12,105 nt of DNA from Bacillota bacterium. GTDB lineage: Bacteria > Bacillota > Dethiobacteria > SKNC01. This document shows positions 1 to 6,325 of this stretch, in pieces. The notes under the pieces are model-generated. The model did no database searches. It saw only the letters and a list, made by a program, of their open reading frames with translations, and had not been told where the DNA came from. The stretch covers positions 1-12,105 of the forward strand of contig SKNC01000064.1 in the NCBI GenBank assembly GCA_007120745.1. The letters run 5' to 3'. Position numbers and translations under genes: made by a program. How positions within the stretch are numbered: position 1 is the first letter of the stretch; the number at the start of each line of letters is the position of its first letter.

Positions 1-2
1 AA

Positions 3-590
3 GTAGATAAGTACACCGGAATGCGAAGAAGCGAGATTTTAGGGCTTAAGTGGACTGATATTCAGGAAGATTGTATTTTGGTATTAAGGCAGCTAAAAAA
101 GAATAAAAAGAATGAAAATAAAAAGAAACCCAAGTTCAAGCTGGATGACACAAAGACGAAGGAAGGGGTCAGGGCAATTCCTATAATAAGACAGTTAAAA
201 AAAGTTCTAACCACTCATTTAGCGGAGCAGGAATCATTAAAATCATTAATAGGAGATGCCTGGGAAAATCCGGACTTTATTTTCACCAATGAATTTGGAG
301 AATTTATTGACCCAAACCTGGTTTCTGCATGGTTTAGACAAACTAGAAAAAAAGCTGGCATTAAAAGAAAAGTGACCCTTCATAATGTAAGACACTATTA
401 TTCTTCTTTCCTTTCGTCTCAAGGAATCAGTAATAAAACGATTTCTGCGTTATTGGGTCATACAGATGAGAGTTTTTCCTATGATACCTATATACACGCA
501 TTAGACGAAGAAACAAAAAAAGCGGCTCAAATTTTCGAAGAAGCCCTAGACAAGCACTTCGAAACGGAACCGCCTACCCACAACGAATAG
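3..590 (+). CDS. Tyrosine recombinase (phage-type integrase), C-terminal catalytic part, 5' end outside window
   Basis: This is the catalytic half of a tyrosine site-specific recombinase that cuts and rejoins DNA at attachment sites. The frame is open to the left edge, and the codons before the first ATG (position 21) read YTG, completing the family motif YTGMRRSE, so that ATG is internal and the gene is cut by the window. Numbered from the ATG at 21, the catalytic set looks complete: Arg2, the beta-hairpin Lys46 (KTKEGVR), His121-x-x-Arg124 (HNVR), His147 (LLGHTDES) and the nucleophile Tyr157 (DTYIHA). The gene is A-rich and Lys-rich compared with the genes from 1154 onward, as expected for mobile DNA. 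It ends 81 bp from the 3' end of a tRNA gene, which suggests it is the integrase of an element inserted there. Whether that element is a phage, ICE or genomic island cannot be told from here. Confidence 0.93.
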   Translation, partial: VDKYTGMRRSEILGLKWTDIQEDCILVLRQLKKNKKNENKKKPKFKLDDTKTKEGVRAIPIIRQLKKVLTTHLAEQESLKSLIGDAWENPDFIFTNEFGEFIDPNLVSAWFRQTRKKAGIKRKVTLHNVRHYYSSFLSSQGISNKTISALLGHTDESFSYDTYIHALDEETKKAAQIFEEALDKHFETEPPTHNE

Positions 591-591
591 T

Positions 592-613
592 ATAGTGACA
601 TGATAGTGACATG
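592..613. repeat. Two tandem perfect 11-bp repeats just after the integrase
   Basis: The unit ATAGTGACATG occurs at 592-602 and again at 603-613 with no gap, starting two bases after the integrase stop codon. One 11-bp unit is about one helical turn, so both copies face the same side of the DNA. Short direct repeats of this kind beside an integrase gene and its attachment site are often arm-type binding sites for the integrase or an excisionase. That role is inferred. Confidence 0.6.
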
Positions 614-671
614 ACAGAAAATATTATGGGATCAAGGGTTTTATTAAGGGCTAAAAACCCAGTGTTTTCAA

Positions 672-748
672 TGGTCGGAGCGAGAGGATTTGAACCTCCG
701 ACCTCTTGGTCCCGAACCAAGCGCGCTACCAAACTGCGCTACGCCCCG
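672..748 (-). tRNA. tRNA-Pro, anticodon CGG
   Basis: The reverse complement folds as a full cloverleaf. The acceptor stem CGGGGCG pairs with CGCTCCG (one G-U), followed by discriminator A and an encoded CCA at 674-672. The anticodon stem CTTGG/CCAAG encloses the loop TTCGGGA, so the anticodon is CGG and it reads the proline codon CCG. The T arm carries the usual GGTTCAAATCC pattern. A promoter sits directly upstream on the minus strand. The 3' end of the tRNA faces the integrase, the usual geometry when a tRNA 3' end serves as an attachment site. Confidence 0.96.
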
Positions 749-756
749 ATAAACTT

Positions 757-784
757 ATTATAACATGAATAATAGATTGGTCAA
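757..784 (-). promoter_or_regulatory. Promoter of the tRNA-Pro gene
   Basis: On the minus strand a TTGACC -35 box (784-779) and a perfect TATAAT -10 box (762-757) are separated by 16 bp. The -10 box ends 8 bp before the tRNA 5' end at 748, so the transcript would start almost at the mature end. This is a sigma-A-type promoter judged by eye. Confidence 0.75.
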
Positions 785-872
785 GATGGTTAGGAAGCTC
801 CTTCAAAAGGCGCTTCTTTCAGTGATTTGTTAAAAATTTCTGATTTTGTTTTCCTGGTGAAATGGAACAGCT

Positions 873-917
873 AAAAGAGCTTTTTTGGAGCAAATAAGCC
901 CAAAAAAGCTCTTTTTT
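873..917 (+). terminator. Strong intrinsic terminator with no obvious gene in front of it
   Basis: A perfect 16-bp inverted repeat (873-888 with 900-915) encloses an 11-nt loop and runs into six T residues at 912-917. On the minus strand the stem also ends in a T run, so it could work in both directions. No gene ends just upstream on the plus strand: the preceding 120 bp hold only the tRNA promoter and unassigned sequence. It may insulate the betaine operon, or be a leftover from a lost gene. Confidence 0.7.
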
Positions 918-990
918 CATGAAAAATCTTGGAATATTGCGAAGAGATAGAAAGAGCTATTCTAACTTGTTGTGAGTATATTTTATGCAG

Positions 991-1019
991 TATATGCTCC
1001 CTTAGCTTGTTATATGCTC
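991..1019. repeat. Pair of 9-bp direct repeats, 20-bp period, upstream of betaine operon
   Basis: TATATGCTC occurs at 991-999 and 1011-1019, start to start 20 bp, about two helical turns. The flanks are related too (GCAG before the first copy, GCAT after the second). The pair lies 24-52 bp upstream of the candidate -35 box at 1043, so it is placed where an activator or repressor could bind. No specific regulator can be named. Confidence 0.4.
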
Positions 1020-1042
1020 TGCATTGTTTCCGAATGAGTCGT

Positions 1043-1072
1043 TTGACCGGATATCTTTGTTTAGGGTACAGT
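1043..1072 (+). promoter_or_regulatory. Candidate promoter of the betaine transporter operon
   Basis: TTGACC (1043-1048) is followed after 18 bp by TACAGT (1067-1072), a four-of-six match to the -10 consensus. It would leave a 5' leader of about 75 nt before the ATG at 1154. The -10 is weak and a neighbouring TATTAT at 1073-1078 is too far from the -35, so this is tentative. Confidence 0.35.
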
Positions 1073-1153
1073 TATTATGTGAGTTAAATTTTTTATTTTT
1101 AAAACAGAGTTATCAGTCGAAAATAAAAACAAATCAGTTCTTCAGGAGGAGAC

Positions 1154-2338
1154 ATGGCTAAAATTACCGTTGAAAACCTGACTAAGATATTTGGTAATCA
1201 TCCGGAAAAAGCGTTAACACTGATGGACCAGGGTGTTTCCAAGGACGAGATTCTGATGAAAACGGGACAGGCTGTTGGCATTAAAGATGTCAGCTTTGAG
1301 ATCGAAGAAGGGGAAACCTTTGTGGTAATGGGGCTTTCCGGAAGCGGTAAATCCACGCTGATTCGCTGCCTTAACCGTTTGATAGAGCCGACCCGGGGGA
1401 AAATTTTTGTGGGCGATAATGAAGTAACCTCCATGAATGATAATGAACTTCGGTTGTTTCGCCGGAACAAACAGGCTATGGTCTTTCAGCAGTTTGCTCT
1501 TTTCCCCCACCGCAATATTCTAGAAAATACTGCCTATGGTCTGGAAATTCAGAATGCAGACAGTGCTGAAAAGAACGAGAGAGCTCAAAAAGCATTGGAA
1601 CTGGTGGGCCTGAAAGGATGGGAAACCAGATATCCAGAAGAGTTGAGCGGAGGCATGCAGCAGCGGGTAGGACTGGCCCGGGCTTTAGCGGTAGACCCTG
1701 AAATACTTCTCATGGATGAGGCCTTCAGTGCCCTGGATCCCTTAATTCGAAGGGAGATGCAGGACGAGCTGCTGGATTTGCAGCAGAAGATGAATAAAAC
1801 CATTGTATTCATTACCCATGACCTGGATGAAGCATTGAAGATCGGGGATCGGGTAGCGTTGATGAAAGATGGGGAAGTGGTTCAGATTGATCCACCGGAA
1901 TTGATTCTTACCAATCCGGCCGACGAATATGTAGCCAAATTTGTGGAGGATGTTGATTTAGCCAAAGTTCTTACTGCCGAAGGAGTTATGATTCATCCAA
2001 AGGAGGTGGCCTTCCCTAAAGATGGTCCCAGGATTGCCCTGAGGAAGATGAAGGATAAGGGTATTTCCAGCCTCTTTGTGGTAAATCGAAACCGCCAGCT
2101 TCAGGGGTATGTTACAGCAGAGGATGCGGCCAAAGCTGCAGAGCGGGGGGAAAAAGAACTTACGGGAATTATACAAACCGACTCGCCCAGGGTATCACCT
2201 GATACTACACTCAATGAGCTGTTTGAAGTATCTGCTTCAGCATCTATCCCTATTGCTGTTATAGACGAGGAAAAAAAATTATTAGGCATAATTATCAGAG
2301 GAGCCATTTTGTCCGCACTAAGTAAGGAGGCAGTATAA
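1154..2338 (+). CDS. opuAA: Glycine betaine/proline ABC importer, ATP-binding subunit with CBS domains
   Basis: This is the cytoplasmic ATPase that drives uptake of glycine betaine or a related quaternary amine. At 394 residues it has the usual ProV/OpuAA length. Visible motifs are Walker A GLSGSGKST (60-68), Q-loop FQQF (111-114), signature LSGGMQQ (164-170), Walker B ILLMDEA (184-190) and the switch His222. The N-terminal stretch up to about residue 45, before the core ATPase strand, is typical of this subfamily. Residues about 275-392 form a tandem CBS pair; in the OpuA family this region senses ionic strength and gates transport. The ATG follows AGGAGG by 4 nt. The stop codon is directly followed by the ATG of the permease, so the two are translationally coupled. 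The substrate is probably glycine betaine, but choline, carnitine or proline betaine cannot be excluded. Confidence 0.95.
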   Translation: MAKITVENLTKIFGNHPEKALTLMDQGVSKDEILMKTGQAVGIKDVSFEIEEGETFVVMGLSGSGKSTLIRCLNRLIEPTRGKIFVGDNEVTSMNDNELRLFRRNKQAMVFQQFALFPHRNILENTAYGLEIQNADSAEKNERAQKALELVGLKGWETRYPEELSGGMQQRVGLARALAVDPEILLMDEAFSALDPLIRREMQDELLDLQQKMNKTIVFITHDLDEALKIGDRVALMKDGEVVQIDPPELILTNPADEYVAKFVEDVDLAKVLTAEGVMIHPKEVAFPKDGPRIALRKMKDKGISSLFVVNRNRQLQGYVTAEDAAKAAERGEKELTGIIQTDSPRVSPDTTLNELFEVSASASIPIAVIDEEKKLLGIIIRGAILSALSKEAV

Positions 2339-3190
2339 ATGTTTAATCCACTGGACTTGATTCCCAGGATTCCCTTAGGAGATTGGATCGATTGGTTCAT
2401 CAGGTGGCTTCTGTTTCATATTGGTGATTTTACCAGGGCTTTGGCAGCAATTCTGAGATCTGCCATCGATGCCTTTAATGATGGGCTGATGGCTGTTCCC
2501 CCGATTCTGCTAATTCTCATTTTCAGTTTAATTGCCTGGCGCATGAGCAACCGATCCGTAGCATTGTTTTCTTTTGTGGGGCTGGCTCTGATTTACAACA
2601 CGCAGCTCTGGGGAGCATCTATGGAGACTTTGGCCATGGTCCTGCTGGCAGCCAGTTTATCCATCATCATTGGAATTCCGGTGGGGATCCTATCCGCCCG
2701 TAAAGAGCTGGTTCACCGCATTGTCTGGCCGGTTCTGGACTTGATGCAGACCATGCCGGCTTTTGTGTATTTGATTCCGGTGGTATTTTTCTTCAGGCTG
2801 GGAGTTGTGCCGGCAGTAATGGCCACGGTGATCTTTGCCATGCCCCCGGTAATCAGGTTAACCGGCCTGGGTATCCAGCAGGTTCCCAAAGAACTGGTGG
2901 AAGCCTCGGAAGCTTTTGGTTCTACCGAATGGCAGAAACTGGTTAAGGTGCAGATGCCATTAGCCCTTCCCACCATTATGGCAGGGGTGAACCAGTGCAT
3001 CATGCTCTCCCTTTCCATGGTAGTTATTGCGGCCATGATTGGCGCAGGTGGTCTGGGAGGAGCAGTCTGGCGAGCCATTCAGCGCCTGGATATAGGGGGG
3101 GGTTTTGAAAGTGGTTTGGCGGTTGTGGTGGTAGCTATTGTACTGGATCGAATTACACAAAGGGTTAGAAAATCCAATTCAAATGGATAA
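2339..3190 (+). CDS. opuAB: Glycine betaine/proline ABC importer, permease subunit
   Basis: This is the inner-membrane channel subunit of the importer, 283 residues, close to ProW/OpuAB length. A short N-terminal amphipathic region is followed by several hydrophobic segments at roughly 52-70, 72-90, 95-120, 138-180, 222-245 and 258-272. The cytoplasmic EAA loop that docks on the ATPase is visible at about 185-216 (ELVEASEAFGSTEWQKL...PLALPTIMAG). The gene starts at the base after the ATPase stop codon; its AAGGAGG site (2324-2330) lies inside the end of the upstream gene. No solute-binding domain is fused to it: the binding protein is encoded separately downstream, unlike the fused form in Lactococcus OpuA. 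Confidence 0.94.
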   Translation: MFNPLDLIPRIPLGDWIDWFIRWLLFHIGDFTRALAAILRSAIDAFNDGLMAVPPILLILIFSLIAWRMSNRSVALFSFVGLALIYNTQLWGASMETLAMVLLAASLSIIIGIPVGILSARKELVHRIVWPVLDLMQTMPAFVYLIPVVFFFRLGVVPAVMATVIFAMPPVIRLTGLGIQQVPKELVEASEAFGSTEWQKLVKVQMPLALPTIMAGVNQCIMLSLSMVVIAAMIGAGGLGGAVWRAIQRLDIGGGFESGLAVVVVAIVLDRITQRVRKSNSNG

Positions 3191-3233
3191 GTAATCCCGG
3201 TGGTGTGATAAAGCAGAACGAAAAAAGGCGTAA

Positions 3234-3252
3234 AAATACCAACAAGGTATTT
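3234..3252 (+). other. Small hairpin between permease and binding-protein genes
   Basis: AAATACC (3234-3240) pairs perfectly with GGTATTT (3246-3252) around a 5-nt loop, 8 nt before the GAGGAGG ribosome binding site of the next gene. It is followed by A residues, not T, so it is not a plus-strand terminator. Intercistronic hairpins at this place often stabilise the downstream part of the mRNA and help make more binding protein than membrane subunits. That role is inferred. Confidence 0.4.
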
Positions 3253-3273
3253 AAAAAAAAGAGGAGGTCTTGA

Positions 3274-4167
3274 ATGTTTATGTTTAGCAAAAAGAAGTGG
3301 TATTCTCTGGCAGTGCTCCTGGTAGCAGGAATGCTGATTTTCAGCCTGACGGGCTGTAATGGAGAAGTAGTTGATGATGAAAATGGCGTAGGTGAAGCTA
3401 AGGGTGATGTGGAAATACTGTATGTAGAATGGGAATGTGCAGTGGCCAGCACCTATGTAATGCAGGCTGTGCTGGAGGACCTGGGATATGATGTTAGCTT
3501 GACTTCTGTTTCCGCTCCCTTAATGTACAGTGGACTGGCTTCTGGAGATGGAGACTTCATCACCACTGCCTGGCTTCCGGTAACTCATGGTGAATACATG
3601 GAAGAGTACGGAGATAGTGTGGATGAGGTGGCTACCAATTACGAAGGAGCCCGCTTGGGCTGGTTTGTTCCTACGTATGTAGACATGGATTCAATTGAGG
3701 ATATAAATGATCACTTAGATGAACTTGATGGTCAGATTGTAGGAATTGATCCTGGTGCAGGAGTAATGGGGCTTTCGGAAGACGTTATTGAGGAATATGG
3801 GCTGAATGCTGAATTAGTTGAAGGCAGCGATGCCCTGATGGTTGCAGCTCTGCAGGATGCCGTTTCCCGGGAGGAATGGATTGTAGTAGTCGGCTGGGAA
3901 CCCCACTGGAAATTTGCTCAATTTGACCTGAAAGCCCTGGATGACCCCAGGGGAGTTCTGGGGGGAGAAGAATATATTGCTTCCATAGCCCGTTTGGGAT
4001 TGGAAGACGATATGTCCGAAGTTTACCAGGTACTGCAGAATTTTTCCTGGACCGCTGCTGAAATTGGAGAAGTTCTGGAAATGAACATGGAGGGTGGAAC
4101 CCCGGAAGGGAATGCCCGGACCTGGGTAGACAACAATCAGGACATTGTTCAAAGCTGGCTTCCTTAA
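3274..4167 (+). CDS. opuAC: Glycine betaine-binding lipoprotein of the ABC importer
   Basis: This is the extracellular, lipid-anchored receptor that captures betaine for the transporter. The N-terminus has Lys residues 7-9, a hydrophobic core (about 11-25) and the lipobox LTGC with Cys28 as the lipidated residue. The mature part fits the OpuAC/ProX-like family; Trp53, Trp100, Trp208 and Trp212 are candidates for the aromatic cage that holds the quaternary ammonium group. The ATG is 6 nt after GAGGAGG (3261-3267); a second ATG two codons later is also possible. The mature protein is remarkably acidic, with about 57 Asp/Glu and 8 Lys/Arg in 269 residues, as in surface proteins of halophiles and haloalkaliphiles. 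The gene closes the three-gene operon and is followed by a strong terminator. Confidence 0.93.
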   Translation: MFMFSKKKWYSLAVLLVAGMLIFSLTGCNGEVVDDENGVGEAKGDVEILYVEWECAVASTYVMQAVLEDLGYDVSLTSVSAPLMYSGLASGDGDFITTAWLPVTHGEYMEEYGDSVDEVATNYEGARLGWFVPTYVDMDSIEDINDHLDELDGQIVGIDPGAGVMGLSEDVIEEYGLNAELVEGSDALMVAALQDAVSREEWIVVVGWEPHWKFAQFDLKALDDPRGVLGGEEYIASIARLGLEDDMSEVYQVLQNFSWTAAEIGEVLEMNMEGGTPEGNARTWVDNNQDIVQSWLP

Positions 4168-4230
4168 GTTAGAATGGACTGTGGCTGCCAAAACAATGCA
4201 CCACCCACCGCTGAAAAGTAAATAAACCAC

Positions 4231-4263
4231 AAACGGGAACTGCCTGAGGCAGTTCCCGTTTTA
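4231..4263 (+). terminator. Intrinsic terminator of the betaine transporter operon
   Basis: A 14-bp perfect stem (4231-4244 with 4248-4261) has a 3-nt loop and is GC-rich in its middle, continuing into T residues (TTTT at 4259-4262). It lies 63 nt after the lipoprotein stop codon. It is symmetric enough to act on both strands. Confidence 0.85.
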
Positions 4264-4327
4264 TTAGTAGGCCTGCAGCGGCTGGTATAACAACCAGTAA
4301 TATACTGACTGATTGCCTTTTTGGTTC

Positions 4328-4356
4328 TTGACAGGAAAAGGGCTCCGTGTTACTAT
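4328..4356 (+). promoter_or_regulatory. Promoter in front of the SAM riboswitch
   Basis: A perfect TTGACA -35 box (4328-4333) is followed after 17 bp by TACTAT (4351-4356, four of six to consensus). Transcription would start near 4363, about 23 nt before the first helix of the riboswitch, which is a natural arrangement. Confidence 0.65.
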
Positions 4357-4385
4357 AAAGATGTTTTAACAAGTGAACAGATACA

Positions 4386-4556
4386 CTCTTATCCAGAGCA
4401 GGTGGAGGGACTGGCCCGGTGAAGCCCGGCAACCGGCCAAGGGACTGCGGTTCCAGGCACGGTGCTAAATCCAGCAGAACAAAAGTTTCTGGAAGATGAG
4501 AGGCTGATACTGCTTTTGAACAGTGAACCTTCCGTCTTTCTTCGGAAGGTTTTTTT
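4386..4556 (+). promoter_or_regulatory. SAM-I (S-box) riboswitch with terminator expression platform
   Basis: The aptamer spans 4386-4502. Helix P1 pairs CTCTTATC (4386-4393) with GATGAGAG (4495-4502), with one G-U pair. Inside are the conserved S-box blocks: AGAGC then GGTGGAGGGACTGGCCC, the pseudoknot/kink-turn strand CCCGGCAACCGG, and GGTGCTAAATCC. The expression platform is a terminator, AACCTTCCG (4526-4534) with CGGAAGGTT (4543-4551), ending in a T run to 4556. When SAM is bound, P1 forms and the terminator can fold. When SAM is low, GGAAG (4491-4495), which abuts and slightly overlaps the 3' strand of P1, could pair with CTTCC (4529-4533) as antiterminator. The antiterminator pairing is my inference; the aptamer assignment is firm. 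Confidence 0.96.
4526..4556 (+). terminator. SAM-controlled terminator of the riboswitch
   Basis: A 9-bp stem (4526-4534 / 4543-4551) with an 8-nt loop is followed by an uninterrupted T run. It lies 65 nt before the first gene of the homocysteine operon, so it acts as the off switch when SAM is plentiful. Confidence 0.9.
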
Positions 4557-4620
4557 GTAGAAAGGTGCCTGTTACGTCGAACCAGGAGGAGAAAATTCTT
4601 TAAGAGAGGGAGGGGTTTAC

Positions 4621-5835
4621 TTGAAAGTCAATCGAACGTACGATGAAATTAATGAAAGAATTAAAAAGGGAGAAGCTGTGGTTATGACAGCCGAGGAAAT
4701 TATTCCTTTTGTAGAGGAAAAAGGATTGGAACAGGCTGCTCGGGAAGTAGATGTGGTCACAACGGGGACCTTTGGCCCCATGTGTTCCTCCGGGGCATTC
4801 CTCAACCTCGGTCACCCCATGCCTCGAATGAGAATGTCCGAAATCTACCTGAATGGTGTTAATGCATATGGCGGGATTGCTGCAGTTGATGCGTACCTGG
4901 GGGCTACGGAAATCCCAAAGACGGACCCGGCCAACACGAATTTCCCTGGTGAATTTAATTATGGGGGCGGCCATGTCATAGAAGACCTGATAGCCGGAAA
5001 AGAAGTCTACCTGGAAGCGTACAGTTACGGAACTGACTGCTACCCCCGGAAAAAACTGGGGACTTATATCAAGCTGGAGGATATGAATGAAGCCTTTATG
5101 TTCAATTCTCGAAACGCGTATCAGAACTACAATGTGGCAGTAAATCTCTCGGAGAAAACGTTGTATACCTATATGGGGATATTGAAGCCTAACCTGGGCA
5201 ATGCCAACTACAGTACATCAGGGCAGCTGAGTCCCTTATTTAATGACCCGCTGCTTCGCACCACCGGAATTGGTACCCGGATCTTCCTGGGGGGAACTGA
5301 GGGTTATGTTTCCTGGTACGGAACCCAGCATAATCCCAGCGTCAACCGCTCGGAGACCGGGGCTCCTCGAACGCCTTCGGGGACACTTTCGGTGATTGGT
5401 GATATGAAGCAGATGGATGCTGCCTGGATACGGGGGGTAAGCTTTTTAGGATATGGAGTATCTCTCATGGTGGGTATTGGAATCCCCATTCCAATACTTA
5501 ATGAAGAGATTCTTCGTTCCGCAGCGGTAAAAGATGAAGAGCTTTTTGCCCCGGTGGTAGACTACAGCCAGGGGTATCCATACGGCAGAGGGGGCCCCCT
5601 GGGAGAGGTCAGCTACGCTCAACTTAAGTCCGGAACCATAGTTATTCACGATAAAGAGGTGCCAACCGCGCCCCTGTCCAGTTACCCCAAGGCCAAGGAA
5701 ATTGCGGAAATTCTGAAGTCCTGGATAAAGGAAGGACAGTTCCTATTGACGGAGCCGGTAGAACAGCTGCCCTCCGCGGATTCCGGTAAAAAGCTCAGCC
5801 CGATGAAGATTCGCAGCAGAGGGGAGGAGAATTAA
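4621..5835 (+). CDS. Homocysteine biosynthesis protein, DUF39/COG1900 (L-aspartate semialdehyde sulfurtransferase)
   Basis: This protein belongs to the HcyBio/DUF39 family, whose Methanosarcina acetivorans member MA1821 takes part in sulfide-dependent conversion of aspartate semialdehyde to homocysteine by way of an enzyme persulfide. Hallmarks are GTFGPMCSSGAFLNLGH (49-65), GGGHVIEDLIAGKEV (115-129) and SYGTDCYPRK (135-144). Cys55 and Cys140 are the conserved cysteines expected to carry or pass the sulfur. Later blocks include GIGTRIFLGG (216-225) and the Gly-rich GYPYGRGGP (318-326). I chose the TTG at 4621, 5 nt after a GGGAGGGG site, because the protein then begins like the family. At 404 residues it stops after the DUF39 domain, without the C-terminal CBS domains that I recall in some archaeal members. 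It lies directly behind the SAM riboswitch and is coupled to the ferredoxin gene. Confidence 0.92.
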   Translation: MKVNRTYDEINERIKKGEAVVMTAEEIIPFVEEKGLEQAAREVDVVTTGTFGPMCSSGAFLNLGHPMPRMRMSEIYLNGVNAYGGIAAVDAYLGATEIPKTDPANTNFPGEFNYGGGHVIEDLIAGKEVYLEAYSYGTDCYPRKKLGTYIKLEDMNEAFMFNSRNAYQNYNVAVNLSEKTLYTYMGILKPNLGNANYSTSGQLSPLFNDPLLRTTGIGTRIFLGGTEGYVSWYGTQHNPSVNRSETGAPRTPSGTLSVIGDMKQMDAAWIRGVSFLGYGVSLMVGIGIPIPILNEEILRSAAVKDEELFAPVVDYSQGYPYGRGGPLGEVSYAQLKSGTIVIHDKEVPTAPLSSYPKAKEIAEILKSWIKEGQFLLTEPVEQLPSADSGKKLSPMKIRSRGEEN

Positions 5836-6243
5836 ATGGTAAAACACAAAATTGTCCTGTTATTTCCTGCCACCGTAGTGGAACAGCCTTTTTTATACCA
5901 CCTGGTGAAAGACTATAATCTCATTATAAACGTATTAAAAGCCAATATTAACCCCCGGAAGGAAGGTACGCTGGTGCTGGAACTGGCGGGGGATAAGGAA
6001 AATTATGATTCAGGCATTCATTTTCTGGAATCTCGAGGGGTAAAAACTGTACCATTGGAACAGCAGATTGTCTGGAACGAGGAAAGGTGCACTCAATGCG
6101 GCGCCTGCACGGTAATCTGTCCCACGTCGGCCCTGGAAATGATAAGGCCGGAGATGACCGTTACCTTTAACGGTGAAAAATGTATTGCCTGCGGCCACTG
6201 CCTGAAAGCCTGCCCGGCCCGGGCGGTGGAGGAGCACTACTAA
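5836..6243 (+). CDS. NIL-domain 2[4Fe-4S] ferredoxin, partner of the DUF39 sulfurtransferase
   Basis: This 135-residue protein has an N-terminal NIL domain (about 1-75, a ferredoxin-like regulatory or binding fold also found in methionine transporter ATPases) and a C-terminal bacterial ferredoxin domain with two full cluster motifs: C85-x2-C88-x2-C91-x3-C95-P and C116-x2-C119-x2-C122-x3-C126-P. In methanogens the same architecture (MA1822) works with the DUF39 protein in making homocysteine from sulfide, probably by supplying electrons for persulfide reduction or sulfur transfer. The ATG follows the upstream stop codon with no gap and uses the GGGGAGGAG site at 5821-5829, so the two proteins should be made together. 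A hairpin follows at 6250-6272. Confidence 0.93.
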   Translation: MVKHKIVLLFPATVVEQPFLYHLVKDYNLIINVLKANINPRKEGTLVLELAGDKENYDSGIHFLESRGVKTVPLEQQIVWNEERCTQCGACTVICPTSALEMIRPEMTVTFNGEKCIACGHCLKACPARAVEEHY

Positions 6244-6249
6244 CTGATG

Positions 6250-6274
6250 AAGCGGGCCTTTTGGGCCCGCTTTT
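6250..6274 (+). terminator. GC-rich hairpin between ferredoxin and UPF0280 genes, weak terminator or attenuator
   Basis: AAGCGGGCC (6250-6258) pairs with GGCCCGCTT (6264-6272) around a 5-nt loop. Only four T residues follow the stem before CC, so termination may be partial. It would lower, without abolishing, transcription into the UPF0280 gene, or stabilise the mRNA of the two genes before it. Confidence 0.6.
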
Positions 6275-6325
6275 CCGTAAAGAATTTCATTTTTAATAAA
6301 ACAGGCATTAAAGGAGAGCAAAACA

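Larger units (their letters stand above)
916..1153. other. Gene-free leader of the betaine transporter operon
   Basis: With the terminator and tRNA promoter before it, this completes a 405-bp stretch (749-1153) without a gene. I found no coding frame with a start and ribosome binding site. It contains the direct repeats at 991-1019, a candidate promoter at 1043-1072, an AT-rich leader of about 70 nt and the ribosome binding site of the first transporter gene (AGGAGG, 1144-1149). Confidence 0.5.

Noticed and set aside
636..660. Inverted repeat GGGTTTT/AAAACCC as terminator of the integrase or tRNA gene
   Set aside because: The stem is 7 bp with an 11-nt loop and has no T run on either strand; too weak to claim.
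785..872. Short minus-strand frame between the tRNA-Pro promoter and the terminator (about 26 codons)
   Set aside because: No start codon with a ribosome binding site and no recognisable similarity; best left as unassigned sequence.
991..1019. Repeats considered as a CRISPR fragment
   Set aside because: Only two 9-bp copies with an 11-bp spacing; far too short and few, with no cas genes.
1198..2400. Several open frames antisense to the transporter ATPase gene
   Set aside because: They are mirror frames of a well-supported gene, lack ribosome binding sites and have low-complexity composition; the same holds for antisense frames in the other genes.
4560..4600. AGGAGGAG at 4583-4590 as a ribosome binding site for an upstream leader peptide
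   Set aside because: No start codon follows at a useful distance; the real site for the DUF39 gene is GGGAGGGG next to the TTG at 4621.
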